Shown here piece after piece: positions 51,446 to 62,229 of a stretch of 64,000 bases of DNA. Numbering within the stretch: position 1 is the first letter of the stretch; the number at the start of each line of letters is the position of its first letter. The stretch is from Elysia crispata (Eukaryota > Mollusca > Gastropoda > Plakobranchidae): positions 124,001 through 188,000 of the forward strand of contig JAWDGP010006574.1 in assembly GCA_033675545.1 (NCBI GenBank), given 5' to 3'. The position numbers were made by a program, and so were the translations under genes. The notes under the pieces were generated by a model. That model ran no database searches. It saw only the letters and a program-made list of their open reading frames with translations, and had not been told where the DNA came from.

Positions 51446-51447
<2 letters not shown>
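50003..51447 (+). mobile_element. Compact Helitron inserted in an (AT)n tract
   Basis: The left end begins TCTATATATTTATG. About 50 bases in, it has CTCGAAAACGGCTCAACC and ATGAAACTTTCACAG, a phrase I associate with Helitron 5' ends. The right end has the palindrome GGGTACCC followed by CAGCTTG, a near match to the hairpin-CTRR 3' terminus (CTTG instead of CTAG or CTGG), then T and (AT)n. AT sequence flanks both sides, as expected for insertion between A and T. At ~1.45 kb it cannot encode RepHel and is non-autonomous. Confidence 0.55.
50543..50929 (+). pseudogene. Helitron RepHel N-terminal fragment
   Basis: The frame opens MPRKRRGGSIGRSTLDANR, the basic N-terminus typical of Helitron RepHel proteins. 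Compare MPKRKRGFGLSHST of the other copy at 10176. A Gln/Pro-rich segment with a twofold NPQIEERPQ-like repeat follows. From about residue 100, the VGEKTFS string and the ~95-bp degenerate repeats to 51250 (TTCTCTTGAAT... and CACACTGAAGAG...) look like decayed C2H2-zinc-finger repeats joined to the stub; that last point is tentative. No Rep or helicase domain is present. Confidence 0.55.

Positions 51448-51500
<53 letters not shown>
51448..51500. repeat. (AT)n microsatellite
   Basis: About 26 AT units, probably the split target of the compact Helitron. Confidence 0.95.
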
Positions 51501-51504
<4 letters not shown>

Positions 51505-51779
51505 TAGATTATACATATTTTCTCGCATGTTCTGTAATCAAACAATAAATAAAAAATTAATGCCGAAAGCAAAATTCTGTTGTTCTTTTTTTTTTGTTTT
51601 GTTTTTGTGTCTTTTATGTACAATAAAACAAGAATTCTATCAGAAGAGGGCATCGTATTTGCGACGGAATTCACTCTTCATTTTTTACTTGCGTCATCAT
51701 AGCAAATATTATCTGAACAAAGCCAAGTTTTTCTCTGTTCCTTTATCACGACATGGACTGGGACAGAATTAAATAGACC

Positions 51780-52125
51780 CGCCCATTCTCCGTTGCTTGC
51801 ACTATTCTAGATCTGTGCTCAGATGGATTGATGATGTCAGGAAAAAATTAATGCAATACATCAGTCCTCATTACACAGCACCGATTAACCCCAAAGTCTT
51901 CAGGACAAACCGTCGGCTGGCAACAACCCAGCATCCCTCGACATGCATCAGGCTTCCTGGCAGTAAAATGAGGCCTGTGTGAAAATGGACGGCACGGGTG
52001 ACATAGAATATTTGAAATAATTTGGCACGCTCTCCATTAAAGGGGCAATAGGTGGTTGCTAGGGGGACGGTTATATGATATGGGCCTGATGGAAGTGAAA
52101 CGACTTAAACGACTATTTTCTTATT
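51780..52125. promoter_or_regulatory. Ordinary-complexity non-coding island (possible regulatory element)
   Basis: No coding frame of note. Contains GATGGATTGATGATG (Hox/Pbx-like spacing), ATTAATGCAATAC and CGATTAACCCC in GC-balanced sequence. Function is inference. Confidence 0.22.
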
Positions 52126-52287
52126 TGAAAAAAGGTCTCGAATGGTTTAAATTGTTTTGACTTCGTTTCAACTTAAACCCTTTACCTTAGAATAAGACTT
52201 TTGGCCTTCTCAGCAGCCTCCATGTCTTTCTCTTTTCTCTCATATACCCAAAAGATCTGGGCTTTTATACCGGTACACTATTCTTGA

Positions 52288-52397
<110 letters not shown>

Positions 52398-52398
52398 T

Positions 52399-52470
52399 TG
52401 TCACGATGGGGATACACGTATAAAAAATGACGCAACTTCACAGCAAAATCCAATGATTTCTTTATTTCTT
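52399..52470. repeat. LTR-like terminus, copy 1
   Basis: TGTCACGATGGGGATACACG, then AAAAAATGAC(G)CAACTTCA, is shared with 53472. A TGT start suits an LTR end. If this is one LTR it may run to about 52877 (ending CACAACA), but no matching internal region was found. Confidence 0.4.
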
Positions 52471-52499
52471 TTATTTATATAGTTACAGTAAGTAAGTAT

Positions 52500-52884
52500 A
52501 AGACGAATTAAAAACATATACGTACAGATAGCGACAAGTTGACGCGAAGAAATACAAAGTTCGCTCAACAAGCGCTCACCATTCAAGTGCCTTCAGAACG
52601 CACAAAACAAAACACTCGGGTAAAAAAATTAAATGGACAAATTTAAAGAGCTTTGATCAGTGATGCAGATTGTTCCTTAAAATAAGTACAATTTCACATT
52701 GTGATTAAGACTCAAAATTCCCAATGTCCAACTCTATCAGTGCACACACGAAAAAGTAGAAATTGAGGTCTAAATCAAATGAAATAAAAAACTAAATAGC
52801 TGTTTGCACAGGCAGTGAAAGCTACTAGGGGCAGGAAAGCCTTAAGAACAATAAGCACAACTAATCACACCACAACACCGCCCG

Positions 52885-52933
<49 letters not shown>

Positions 52934-53465
52934 TTAAAAGAAGAATAAATATACGCTAAGCATATCGAGTCCAGCCAATGAAGGGTCAGAATATTATCTT
53001 GAATCTTATTCATTAATATTTTCTTTTATATTATTCAATAGATATACTTGTCATGCGTATTAGGCCGATACATATTAAAAATTTACTTAGTACAAAAGTA
53101 TTATGAAAAACGTCGAATTAATGTAGTAGATAAGAGCATAAATACTGGCTTATAGTTCTTGGTCTGTTCCTTGCATTTTTTGACGAATATAATCCCAGTG
53201 CTGCAGATACAACAATTAACTTTGCACTTTGGCTCTAGATTTATATAGTAATCCAAAGGACAGGTTTTCTTGGTGATGACTCTGGGATACTACGCGAAAG
53301 CTTACTTGACAATTTTCCTTCTCTGCCTCTGCGCTGGAGTTGGAGTCGTCTTTTATGTCGGGATGAAGTTTCAAGGGGTGCCAGGACAGAATTTGGTCAG
53401 GATGAAGGTTGGGCGATGCACTGCGGCTGCTGTCGAGTGATCGGTCTCTAGATTTATCTTCCCCT
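52500..53465. other. Unassigned stretch between LTR-like termini
   Basis: (TA)n at 52888-52931. No retroviral-type protein motif could be read on either strand. Confidence 0.35.
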
Positions 53466-53471
53466 CCATGT

Positions 53472-53545
53472 CACGATGGGTATGCACGTAAAAAAATGAC
53501 ATAACTTCAAAGTAAAATTCAGATTTCTTCTTTTTGGGCGATAAA
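53472..53545. repeat. LTR-like terminus, copy 2
   Basis: TGTCACGATGGGTATGCACG, then TGACATAACTTCAAAGTAAAATTC. About 80% like the copy at 52399 for ~70 bp, then unrelated. Same orientation. Confidence 0.4.
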
Positions 53546-53549
53546 TAAT

Positions 53550-54050
53550 TCTCTTTTTAAGAATAGAGAAATGTAGGTCACATGACTGTATAAGAGAAGT
53601 TAAAGTTCAGTACATCGTAACATAATTCACCATCAGCAAGCAACATATAGTCTGAGCCAATCACAGTATTATAGAATATAGATTTAACAGTCTTGTGTCT
53701 CTGGGACCCGTGCTCGATATGGTAATGGAGAATCAGTAGTGAGTAATGATTGAGTTATTAAGCACCATTGAAAAAATTCATAAAAGTGAAACAATAAAAT
53801 TTTTATCACCTCAACACCAAAGCTCCATCCACTAGCTGTTTAACAGGTGAACTCTCACAGCAGAATCCATTTATATTTAGACTTGAACATTATTTTACTG
53901 CATCATGAAATTCGAATTCAGTGACTGAAAATGCAAGATCTAGAAACAGTAATGAACTAGTCGAGAGGGCTATTTATGTTCTCTCTCATAGAGGTGAAAT
54001 ACTATATAAAGTTTGGAGCTCAACGAAAGAGCAATTTCTATAATTGGTCT
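53550..54050. other. Unassigned stretch
   Basis: No gene recognised. Confidence 0.35.
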
Positions 54051-54054
54051 CCTC

Positions 54055-54405
<351 letters not shown>

Positions 54406-55175
54406 TGAATAAAATAACAAGGATAAATGACAATGATTGAAAAAGAGATTCAATGCAGCTCTAGAATAAACTAAACAAGAAATACAATTTCGACTTTATG
54501 CTTTCATTAAACACAAACACAAGATACACACATATGTGCAATGCAATAAATAAGACAGTAAACAAATAAACAGAAATCTAAATAGTGTAAAAATAGTTAA
54601 GTTGAAAAAAAAATTATATGAAAAAATGGAGAAAAGGACGTTAAAACGGTTTGCAAGGAATCAGGGAGGATCAGAGTTAGAGAGTAATGTCAAGTGAATT
54701 GGACTCGCAAAATAATTTACAACGAAAATATAAAAAAAATGTATTTGTATATGAAGTAACGCTGACAATGTCAAAATAAAGAAAATAAATAAGCTTAACT
54801 GTGAATTAAGTTTCTAGACCCAGATCCGTATAGAATACACTTGACTGAAAGGTATATCAAACTTGTGAGAAAACAATCTTAGTCAAAAAGTTTTAAAAAT
54901 GAAAATTATAAAAAAGTAGGTTCAAGTTAATCTAGTTTGGAAGATGTATCTATAGAAAGATACCATTCTGCAACTGTTTAGAATCAACAATTGAAATACA
55001 ATGCATTAGAGAATTCATTAGACATGTAATAGTTGCAGAGAGAGATAAAAAAGAAAGACCTGCAATCTACAAAAATTATTAGATAAGACATTGTTCATAG
55101 CGGCAATTTCTGCAGAATATCAAAATTATGTAACTCTTTTGAGGATAAAGTGCAAACATGAGCTTTTTGAAACCA

Positions 55176-55205
55176 CCCCTCCCCCCTTACAAAAGGGGGG
55201 AGGGG
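55176..55205. repeat. 13-bp perfect C/G hairpin
   Basis: CCCCTCCCCCCTT, a four-base loop ACAA, then AAGGGGGGAGGGG. The arms are fully complementary and the G-strand is quadruplex-prone. Confidence 0.9.
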
Positions 55206-56508
55206 GCACATTTTCGGAAACATTTAACACATGCTGTGTAGATTTATTGAAATTGGACAGTTATTTTAAAAAAACAAAACAAAGAGTAAATATTTGAACA
55301 TAAATATTCATATTTCATAGGAAAATTTGAATCGAGAGCTTATGATACTCATTGAGGGGTGGTCAGTGAATCATTGTAATCTTTGACTAATACCATAGCA
55401 ATCTTACAGATCTGATATTTCAGTGTGCTTTCATTTTTCAGATTATTACAATAAACGTAAAATCTTAATAATTTAATCCGTTCGCCTTGTTTAGTCTTCT
55501 ATCTTACAGAGTTTATATTTTTACAGAGCATGCAAACTAACTTTTAGCATGTGCAAATACTTTTTCGTTCTTTCTGAAACAACTCACTAGCTTTTTCCAC
55601 CATTGATTGTTTCTACTTATCCGGTATAAATCTATATGTAAATAATTAATGCTTCATCTAAGCCTCATCATTTTAAATTGGGGTTTGTTGGGTTCAATTT
55701 GGGGAAAATAAGGTTAATATTCAAGTTTGGACCTTTTACTCATAGCCTCTCCCATTTTCAGTCCTTTTGATTTCAGTAATTGTAAAACTATGAAACTTTA
55801 AATTTAGCGTTACAACATCTGCATTGCCTGAATATTTTACAGAATTATATTCACATTGTTATCATCGTTCTCATATATCAATAAAATTTGTGATTACAGA
55901 AAGAGGTATTTTGCTTAAATAATTGCTAGCACATGTAGCGAAAGGGTTTGGTTTAACCCCCCCCCCCCCCCAAAAAAAAAAAAAAAAAAAAAATAAAAAA
56001 AAAAAAAAAAATAAAATAAAATAAACACAAACCTAAACCATCTGTTACCTGAGCCAAAAGTGCTAGATTTCCCTAATAGTTAAATTAAACCTGCAAAATG
56101 AAAGAAAAGATACCCTTGAACAACAAAAAAAGAATGCTATGTCCGTCTTCTAAATGTGTCTCGTTTTTGGAAAAAATGCCCGTGAAATCAAACAAGGTAG
56201 CACTTTGATAGGCCTGGATAAAATCGCATTGTGAATCATGAACCTGCTGTGGTGTGATTTTGAAAATAGTAGCATCCAATCTCACATGAAGTATTGATGA
56301 TATCCAATAAGTACAGTATATTTTAATAAATCTATCTTAATCATAATGGTTATGAGAGAATCTCAATTCTGTAAATCTCCTACTCACTACTGCTGAAAGT
56401 TGCCAAAATAGTTCAAAAATTATCTCCGTTTCAGGGATCTCTTATTCTTTTTTTATTTGAGTAAGTACGATTTTTTTTTTGGGTGGGGGGGGGAGGGGGA
56501 GGGAATAC

Positions 56509-56511
<3 letters not shown>

Positions 56512-56576
<65 letters not shown>
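56512..56576. repeat. (CA)n(TA)n compound microsatellite
   Basis: About 14 CA and 18 TA units, after a G-rich run (GGGTGGGGGGGGGAGGGGGAGGG). Confidence 0.95.
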
Positions 56577-56577
<1 letters not shown>

Positions 56578-57258
56578 TATTCTCTTTTAATATGCATATC
56601 TTGCATGTGTGTTTGTATTTTTTTTTACTGAAGGTGATGAATTGAAGACAGGAACAAATGGGAACTTTGAAGAATGCTCAAACAAATTGATCGAAAAAAG
56701 CATGATCCCAGTTCCGATAACAGTTTTTGCATAAATGTATCTTGTAAATCTATAATAGTGGTACCGTGATTAAACTCGATGAGATGGCTTACCTGAATCA
56801 CAGCGAAATTTAAGTTTTGTTATTTCTTGTTACCATGTAACAGATTTCAAGAAAACATTACAAACGAGTTTAACCTTTTTTTATCCAAATTTTTAATATT
56901 AACCTCATTTAGTACAGAACGACTAAGAGCAATATTGTCGTATTTCTTGCATTAAAGACAAGTCAAATCAATATTTGAGTAAATAGTAAGTTGTAACATT
57001 TTCAAAAGATGAATGATCTAATATTTCATTTAAGATAATTGGACGATCAACCATTGAATTTTTAAAAAGAGATCCAGATAGATAACCATTAGTTTCTGAG
57101 AAAACGGGCAACGATATTTTTCTATGCTACTGAGGAAAGTAGCACATTGGGGTAAGCCGGCAAAAAAATTTCGCATTGCCATATTAATGGACTATTTTTG
57201 CCTAGAGATACAAAAGAGCTGTCTCATGACGTTTAGGTTCGATCTGTATTGCAAATAT

Positions 57259-57469
57259 TGTAGTGTATTGGTTTAAATACAACAAAATACAAGGTAGATA
57301 GACTAAGAAGTTGCGTTCAAGACCACACTTTATTTCTATTCTTTGTTTACATCGCCATTGCTCAATATTACCTATCTAACTGGCCAGGTTTTTGTATCAT
57401 GCCTGTTAAGCCTATTGTGGCCATACTAACTACATAGTTGCAAGAAATAGAATTAATACGTATATCACA
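57259..57469 (-). repeat. 3' LTR of the Ty3/gypsy element
   Basis: Starts TGTAGTG and ends ATCACA on the plus strand, i.e. TG...CA in either reading. About 96% identical to the other LTR. Confidence 0.95.
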
Positions 57470-57485
57470 TCCTTCCCTCTTCTTT
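57470..57485 (-). other. Polypurine tract (PPT)
   Basis: The element strand reads AAAGAAGAGGGAAGGA immediately before the 3' LTR; this primes plus-strand DNA synthesis. Confidence 0.85.
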
Positions 57486-57787
57486 AAAAATGGACAATGA
57501 AATGGACATTTTTAGAAAATTGTACTGTATTTATTCAAATGCTAAATCAAATAGTGTTTGACTCAGTTCGTGTCGAAATAAAGAAGGTAACAATACTTAA
57601 TAGCTTATTGTGGTGGTGTTCGAAGATGTCTTCTTTGAACTTGAAGCTTGGCGATTAATTAGGATATTAATTTATTAAGTAAGGAAAAATGAACTTGCTA
57701 CTCTAGCACACTGAGGACGGGGTAGACTGCCCCGGAGCCTCGTCGGAGGAGGGGATTATTCTGCCCCTGAGTCCTCCAACTCCCTAT

Positions 57788-58740
57788 TTATAAGTTAAGT
57801 TTCACTGGTGGCTTCGTTATCCGACCAGAGCGTCTCGGCTGAGTGCCTAGATTAGAGGGACTGGCACTCGTCGAAGCCACGGTAGGAGCTGGTGGTGGAA
57901 CAGTAACAGGATTCGGCTCTGCAGATTGGCTGCGAGTAGTGTCCTTCGGGAGAGAAATGGGGAGAATGAGATCAGGGTCAGTTGCTCCTGGTTGGGTGTT
58001 CACGATCTGATTAGCGTGTCTCCTCCAAACGATGCCTGGTGAGGTCTGGATACTGTAGGACAGTGGACCATTTCGAGCTGTAATGGTGCCATGGGCCCAT
58101 CTGTCTGCAGCTCTATAGTGACGGGTGAGAACATTGTCTCCTGTGTTGAAAACACGGGCTCGAGCTTGAGAGTGGTGTCTGACTTGGTCGCTTTGGCTTT
58201 GTGTGACTTTCTCAAGCAATGATGGCCTGAGACAATCGAGGCGGGTGCGTGTGCTCCTGCCAAGGAGCAGCCGGGCTGGAGATTCTCCTGTAGTGTCATG
58301 CTGGGAGTTCCTATAAGCCAGTAGGAACTTTGACAGTTTTGTATGGAGGGAACCACAGTCTTTCTTGGCTGATTTCATGGCATTCTTGAAGATCTGTACG
58401 AACCGTTCAGCAATACCATTGGTTGCAGGATGATATGGCGCACTGGTGATATGCTTTATGGCATTTGAGCGCACAAAGTTTTTGAACTCATCTGAAGTGA
58501 AGTTCGGAGCATTATCGCTCACTATCTGTTTGGGTAGCCCAAACCTTGCGAAAATGGTGAGGAGAATGTCAGTTGTCTTGCTTGAAGTCGAGGAATCTGT
58601 GGGTACGACTTCGGCCCACTTTGAGTGTGCATCGATGACGATGAGGAACATATGGCCCTTGAAAGGTCCAGCGTAATCGATGTGGACTCGATGCCACGGG
58701 CTGTCTGGAAAGATCTACATCCAGAGCATCATTTAGCCAT
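57788..58740 (-). pseudogene. Ty3/gypsy integrase core and C-terminus
   Basis: The integrase inserts the cDNA. After the zinc-binding HH half (in the preceding segment), CSGC supplies the two cysteines near 58728, but a TGA stop stands just before it and a frameshift follows it. The core then reads PWHRVHIDYAGPFKG (first Asp), FGLPKQIVSDNAPNFTSDEF (second Asp) and YHPATNGIAERFVQIFK (Glu), so the DDE triad is intact. The frame stays open to the stop at 57788, ending in RRSGRITKPPVKLNL, a tail common in this group. No chromodomain is visible. Confidence 0.9.
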
Positions 58741-59795
58741 GTGTTCGATGTCCTTGTCGAGCCCCAGCCACCAGAAGTAGTTGCGGGCCATGTTCTTCAT
58801 TTTGACAATTTCCAAATGGCCATCGTGAAGCGCTTGGAGAACCTGAGGTCTCAGCTTTGCTGGAACTAATAGTCTTGTGCCCCACAGTAGACAGTCTTGG
58901 TGAACACTGAGTTCGTGTCTCTTGTGGAAGTATGGTTTCACTTCATCTGATACTGTAGCAGGCCAAGTTGTAGCATTAAAGTCAATGACCCTTGATAAGA
59001 CTGGGTCTTGACGTGAAGCCTTACTGATGTTGGCGCTGCTGACTGGCAGGGCCTCAAGTACTTCTGTGTAATACATAGTTTCCATTTCGCTATCATCTTT
59101 CACTTCTGTGGAAAGTGCCAGTCTGGAGAACGTATCTGCATTAGCATTCTCTTTGGATGATTTGAACTCGATGGTGTAGTTGAAACCAGATAAGAACGCT
59201 GCATACCTTTGTTGGCGTGCTGCCGACATTGCAGTGATGCCCGTTGACGGACTGAAGATGTACTTCAGAGGTTGATGGTCTGTCACGAGGGTAAAGTGGC
59301 CGCCGCAAATGTAGTTGTAGAACTTTTTGACTGCCCAGACTATTGCAAGAGCTTCCTTGTCAATTTGTGAATAATTTTTCTCAGCCTTTGTGAGAGTGCG
59401 CGAAGCGTATGCGATTGGCCTTTCTTCGTGTGTGATATGAGTACTGTCTGTGATGTGAGATAATACTGCCCCGATTCCGTAGGGTGATGCATTGCAGGCA
59501 AGCCGGAGGGGCAGTTCTGGAGTGTAGCGCATGAGGACCTTGTCTGAGGCGATCAGTTCCTTGGCTTTTGGAAAAGCATTATTGCAGTCTGTTGACCAGA
59601 CAAAGGGTTTGTTCTGGAGTAACTCATGCATGGGTTGAGCAATGTGGGCGATATTGTCCAGGAACTTGTGATAGTAGTTCAGCAGTCCCGAGAAGGAACG
59701 GAATTGAGTTTTGTTGTCAGGGATCGGTGCTTGCAGAATTGCATCCACCTTGTCTTGGGTCTTGTGCAGCCCTTCCTTGGTCAATTTTGAAGCCG
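58741..59795 (-). pseudogene. Ty3/gypsy RT thumb, RNase H and integrase zinc-finger start
   Basis: Open segment continuing the polyprotein after a frameshift near 59790. Reads GLHKTQDKVDAILQAPIP and FSGLLNYYHKFLDNIA (RT thumb and connection), PLRLACNASPYGIGAVLSH (RNase H start), IDKEALAIVWAVKKFYNYI, LVTDHQPLKYIF, and HDGHLEIVKMKNMARNYFWW (the HH half of the integrase zinc finger). In RNase H the family's catalytic DAS is NAS here, so the first active-site Asp is lost; the Glu and the TDH Asp remain. Confidence 0.9.
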
Positions 59796-60655
59796 CAGAA
59801 AATGACTTCGTCCTGGAAGAATTGACATTTTTCACGATTTGCCTTTAGACCATTGTCTTCAAGTCTCTGCAGGACGTGACCAAGGTTCTGGAGATGCTTT
59901 TCATCGTTTTCGCCAGTGATGATCATGTCGTCTTGATTGACCTGGACTCCCTCGATGCCTTGAAGTATGGTGTCAATTGTCTTCTGCCACACTACAGGCG
60001 AAGACGTGATGCCAAAAACTAGCCTGTTGTAAGCATACAGGCCCTTGAGGGTGTTGATTACTGTCAAGGGTCTGGACTCTTCATTCAAGGGAAGTTGAAG
60101 GTAGGCTTGACGCAGATCTATTTTCGAGAACTTCTGTCCCGAACCAAGGTTGGCAAAATGTCCTCCACTCGTGGTAGAGTGTATTGTTCTGCTTGAAGCA
60201 CTGGATTTAAGGTGATTTTGAAATCTCCGCACAGACGGACATCGCCAGACTCTTTTAGAACGGGTACTACAGGTGTAGCCCATTTTTAATGTTGCACCTT
60301 TGATAGGATACCCTGTTTCTCAAGGTTGTCTAGTTCCTGTCCCACTTTGTTGACGAGTGCGTAGGGAATCGGCCTTGCCTTGCAGAACTTCGGTTTGGCG
60401 TCGGGTTTAAGTGTTAGCGTAGCTGTATGAGACTTCGCCTTCACTATGCCAGGGCTGAAAACTTCTTTGTGTGTCTGGAGCAATTTTTGTAGGCCGTTTT
60501 TTATTGAGTCTGCTGTTGTTGTGGCTTCAGGTGATCTTGGACTTGGAATGGTGACTTTAAGGTTTTTTAGCTCGTGCCACTGTAAACGGAAATGCTGTAG
60601 CCAATTTCTACCAAAGAGTGGATTATTTCCCTCTTTGACAATCCACAGTGGCAGT
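59796..60655 (-). pseudogene. Ty3/gypsy reverse transcriptase
   Basis: The RT copies element RNA into DNA. Readable in order: GNNPLFGRNWLQHFRL (post-protease linker, ~60625), THKEVFSPGIVKAKSHTATL (~60475), KARPIPYALVNKVGQELD (~60380), [20 protein letters not shown] (~60280), [16 protein letters not shown] (first catalytic Asp, ~60120), and VNQDDMIITG (catalytic pair, ~59935). A TAA stop interrupts QH-KWATP near 60288, and a frameshift lies near 60145. The tyrosine of the usual YxDD motif is asparagine here, explained by one base. The copy is inactive. Confidence 0.9.
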
Positions 60656-61228
60656 AGCCTAACGGACTGACTTTTTCTCCGATGTATGTGTTGAGGATGA
60701 TCGAGCGGTCAGTGCTCAACGATGGCGATTTCTTGAAAATTGCTTTGAAGTCTCTGATTGTCATGAGACTCAAGCCAGAACCGGTGTCAAGTTCCATTCG
60801 GATCCGAACGTTGTTGATCAGAGGGTACACCCATATCTTATTTGTTGTCACTGCACTCTGATGCACCTGCAGGTCGATGCTGAAGAAGTCTGTGCCCTCT
60901 TCAAGCTGGTGAACCTTTTTAGGTTTGGCCTTAAACAGGACCTTGGGCTGTGTTGCCTTGGATCTGCAAACACTTTGAATGTGCCCTTTCTTGTGGCAGG
61001 CTTTGCATTCAGCCTCCCTGAAATAGCAGTTTTCGCGGCTGTGGTTAGTTTTTCCACAGGATTGACAGGCTGAAAATTTTCCTTTGGCTTGGGATTTCCT
61101 TGCCATAGCATGAATTGATTTGATTTCTTGGACTAATTGAGCACTGCTAGCATTGCCGCGCAGTTCTGTAGCATCGCGACTTGCCATCTCTAAGGCAACA
61201 GCTTTGTCATATGCGATTTGAAATGTCA
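60656..61228 (-). pseudogene. Ty3/gypsy nucleocapsid zinc knuckles and aspartic protease
   Basis: Follows gag by a one-base frameshift near 61228. Two knuckles are visible: CQSCGKTNHSRENC (CX2CX4HX4C) at ~61080 and CKACHKKGHIQSVC at ~61020. The retropepsin active site follows as MELDTGSGLSLM (~60790), with GEKVSPLGYCHCG further on. A frameshift near 60655 leads into the RT segment. The knuckles bind element RNA, and the protease would cut the polyprotein. Confidence 0.9.
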
Positions 61229-61669
61229 GATCAGCTCTTGGAGCAGTCTTTTCTGGATAGCCGTATCCCTTAGACCCCAGATTAGCCTGTCTCGGAGCGA
61301 TTGGTCGAGGTGTGGTCCGAAGTTACAGTGCTCGCTCAGTCTCTTGATCTCTACTGTATAAGCTTGTATGGACTCACCCTCTCTCTGATTCCTCTTGTGA
61401 AATCTGAAGCGCTCAGCAATCTCGAGGGGTTGCGGGGACAGGTGCTTATTTAAAACCACCTTCAGTTCATCATAAGATTTAGTTGAAGGGAGGTCAGGGG
61501 ACGTTAAGGATCGAAGGAGCTGGTAGATTTTTGCTCCGATGCAGCTGAGCAACGTGGCTGCACGCTTTACTTCTGCTACATCGTTCGCGATGAAGTACTG
61601 CTCCAGCCTTTCGGCGTAGTTTTGGAATGTTTCTACATTACTGTCGTAAACATCAACTTTCCGTGACAT
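61226..61669 (-). pseudogene. Ty3/gypsy gag (capsid)
   Basis: Start chosen at the ATG giving MSRKVDVYD (61669), just inside the PBS; an upstream TTG-initiated frame would overlap the PBS. Capsid-type features include FQNYAERLEQYFIAND (~61640), ATLLSCIGAKIYQLLRSL (~61570), FRFHKRNQREGESIQAYTVE (~61410) and LRDRLIWGLRDTAIQKRLL, the usual order of a retrotransposon gag domain. A frameshift at the end (RLLQE) separates it from the zinc-knuckle segment, so the fused product is interrupted. Confidence 0.9.
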
Positions 61670-61679
61670 TTTTCTTTTG

Positions 61680-61692
61680 ATCCTCGTCGCCA
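61680..61692 (-). other. Primer-binding site, tRNA-Ser(GCU) type
   Basis: The plus strand reads ATCCTCGTCGCCA, identical to the 3' end of animal tRNA-Ser(GCU) with its CCA as I recall it. The element strand therefore offers TGGCGACGAGGAT two bases inside the 5' LTR. Confidence 0.8.
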
Positions 61693-61694
61693 AA

Positions 61695-61905
61695 CGTAGT
61701 GTATTGGTTTAAATACAACAAAATACAAGGTAGATAGACTAAGAAGTTGCATTCAAGACCACACTTTATTTCTATTCTTTGTTTACATCGCCGTTGCTCG
61801 GTATTATCTAACTAGCTGGCCAGGTTTTTGTATCATGCCTGTTAAGCCTATTGTGGCCATACTAACTACATAGTTGCAAGAAATAGAATTAATATGTATA
61901 TCACA
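61695..61905 (-). repeat. 5' LTR of the Ty3/gypsy element
   Basis: Partner of 57259-57469, same length. The first base is C where the other LTR has T. Confidence 0.95.
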
Positions 61906-61984
61906 AATATGGAATCCTAACATGATAAAAAGAAAATGAACATAGACAGAAACACAATAGCAGCCGAGTTTATAGAATGTGGAG

Positions 61985-62225
61985 AACCCAGGAAATTGAC
62001 AAGACAAAAAACAGCGAGATGGGAACCGCCATCTGTTAGGAAGGTCTTACAGCTCTCGCTATAAATATTCAGGGGATCTGATTGCATTAACCCCTGATGC
62101 CGAACGGACCGCAGTTGCTTGCAGCAGTGATACAAATTAAATCTTGCTTCATTGAAGGGAACCAGTCCCCAATGACACGGCTTTGTCGATGCTAATTTGG
62201 CCTCTGATTGCTCTATACTGCTGCA
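61985..62225. promoter_or_regulatory. Ordinary-complexity non-coding island (possible regulatory element)
   Basis: GC-balanced, no coding frame. Contains GCTATAAATATTCAGG, CTGATTGCATTAACCCC and TTTGGCCTCTGATTGC. It lies just outside the gypsy insertion. Function is inference only. Confidence 0.22.
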
Positions 62226-62229
62226 AGTC

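Larger units (their letters stand above)
54420..57250. other. Unassigned stretch
   Basis: No gene recognised. It includes the GC hairpin at 55176, a C-run/A-rich tract at 55957-56025 and (CA)n(TA)n at 56512-56576. Confidence 0.35.
57254..61910 (-). mobile_element. Ty3/gypsy LTR retrotransposon, structurally complete, Mag-like
   Basis: Two 211-bp LTRs (57259-57469 and 61695-61905) bound a 4.2-kb internal region. The target-site duplication AATAT is exact (57254-57258 and 61906-61910). On the element (minus) strand the order is 5' LTR, PBS, gag, CCHC and protease, RT, RNase H, integrase, PPT, 3' LTR, which is Ty3/gypsy order. The LTRs differ at about nine positions (~4%), so the insertion is not recent. 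Coding is broken by several frameshifts and stops. The Mag-like assignment rests on integrase and C-terminal style (no chromodomain seen) and is tentative. Confidence 0.95.
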
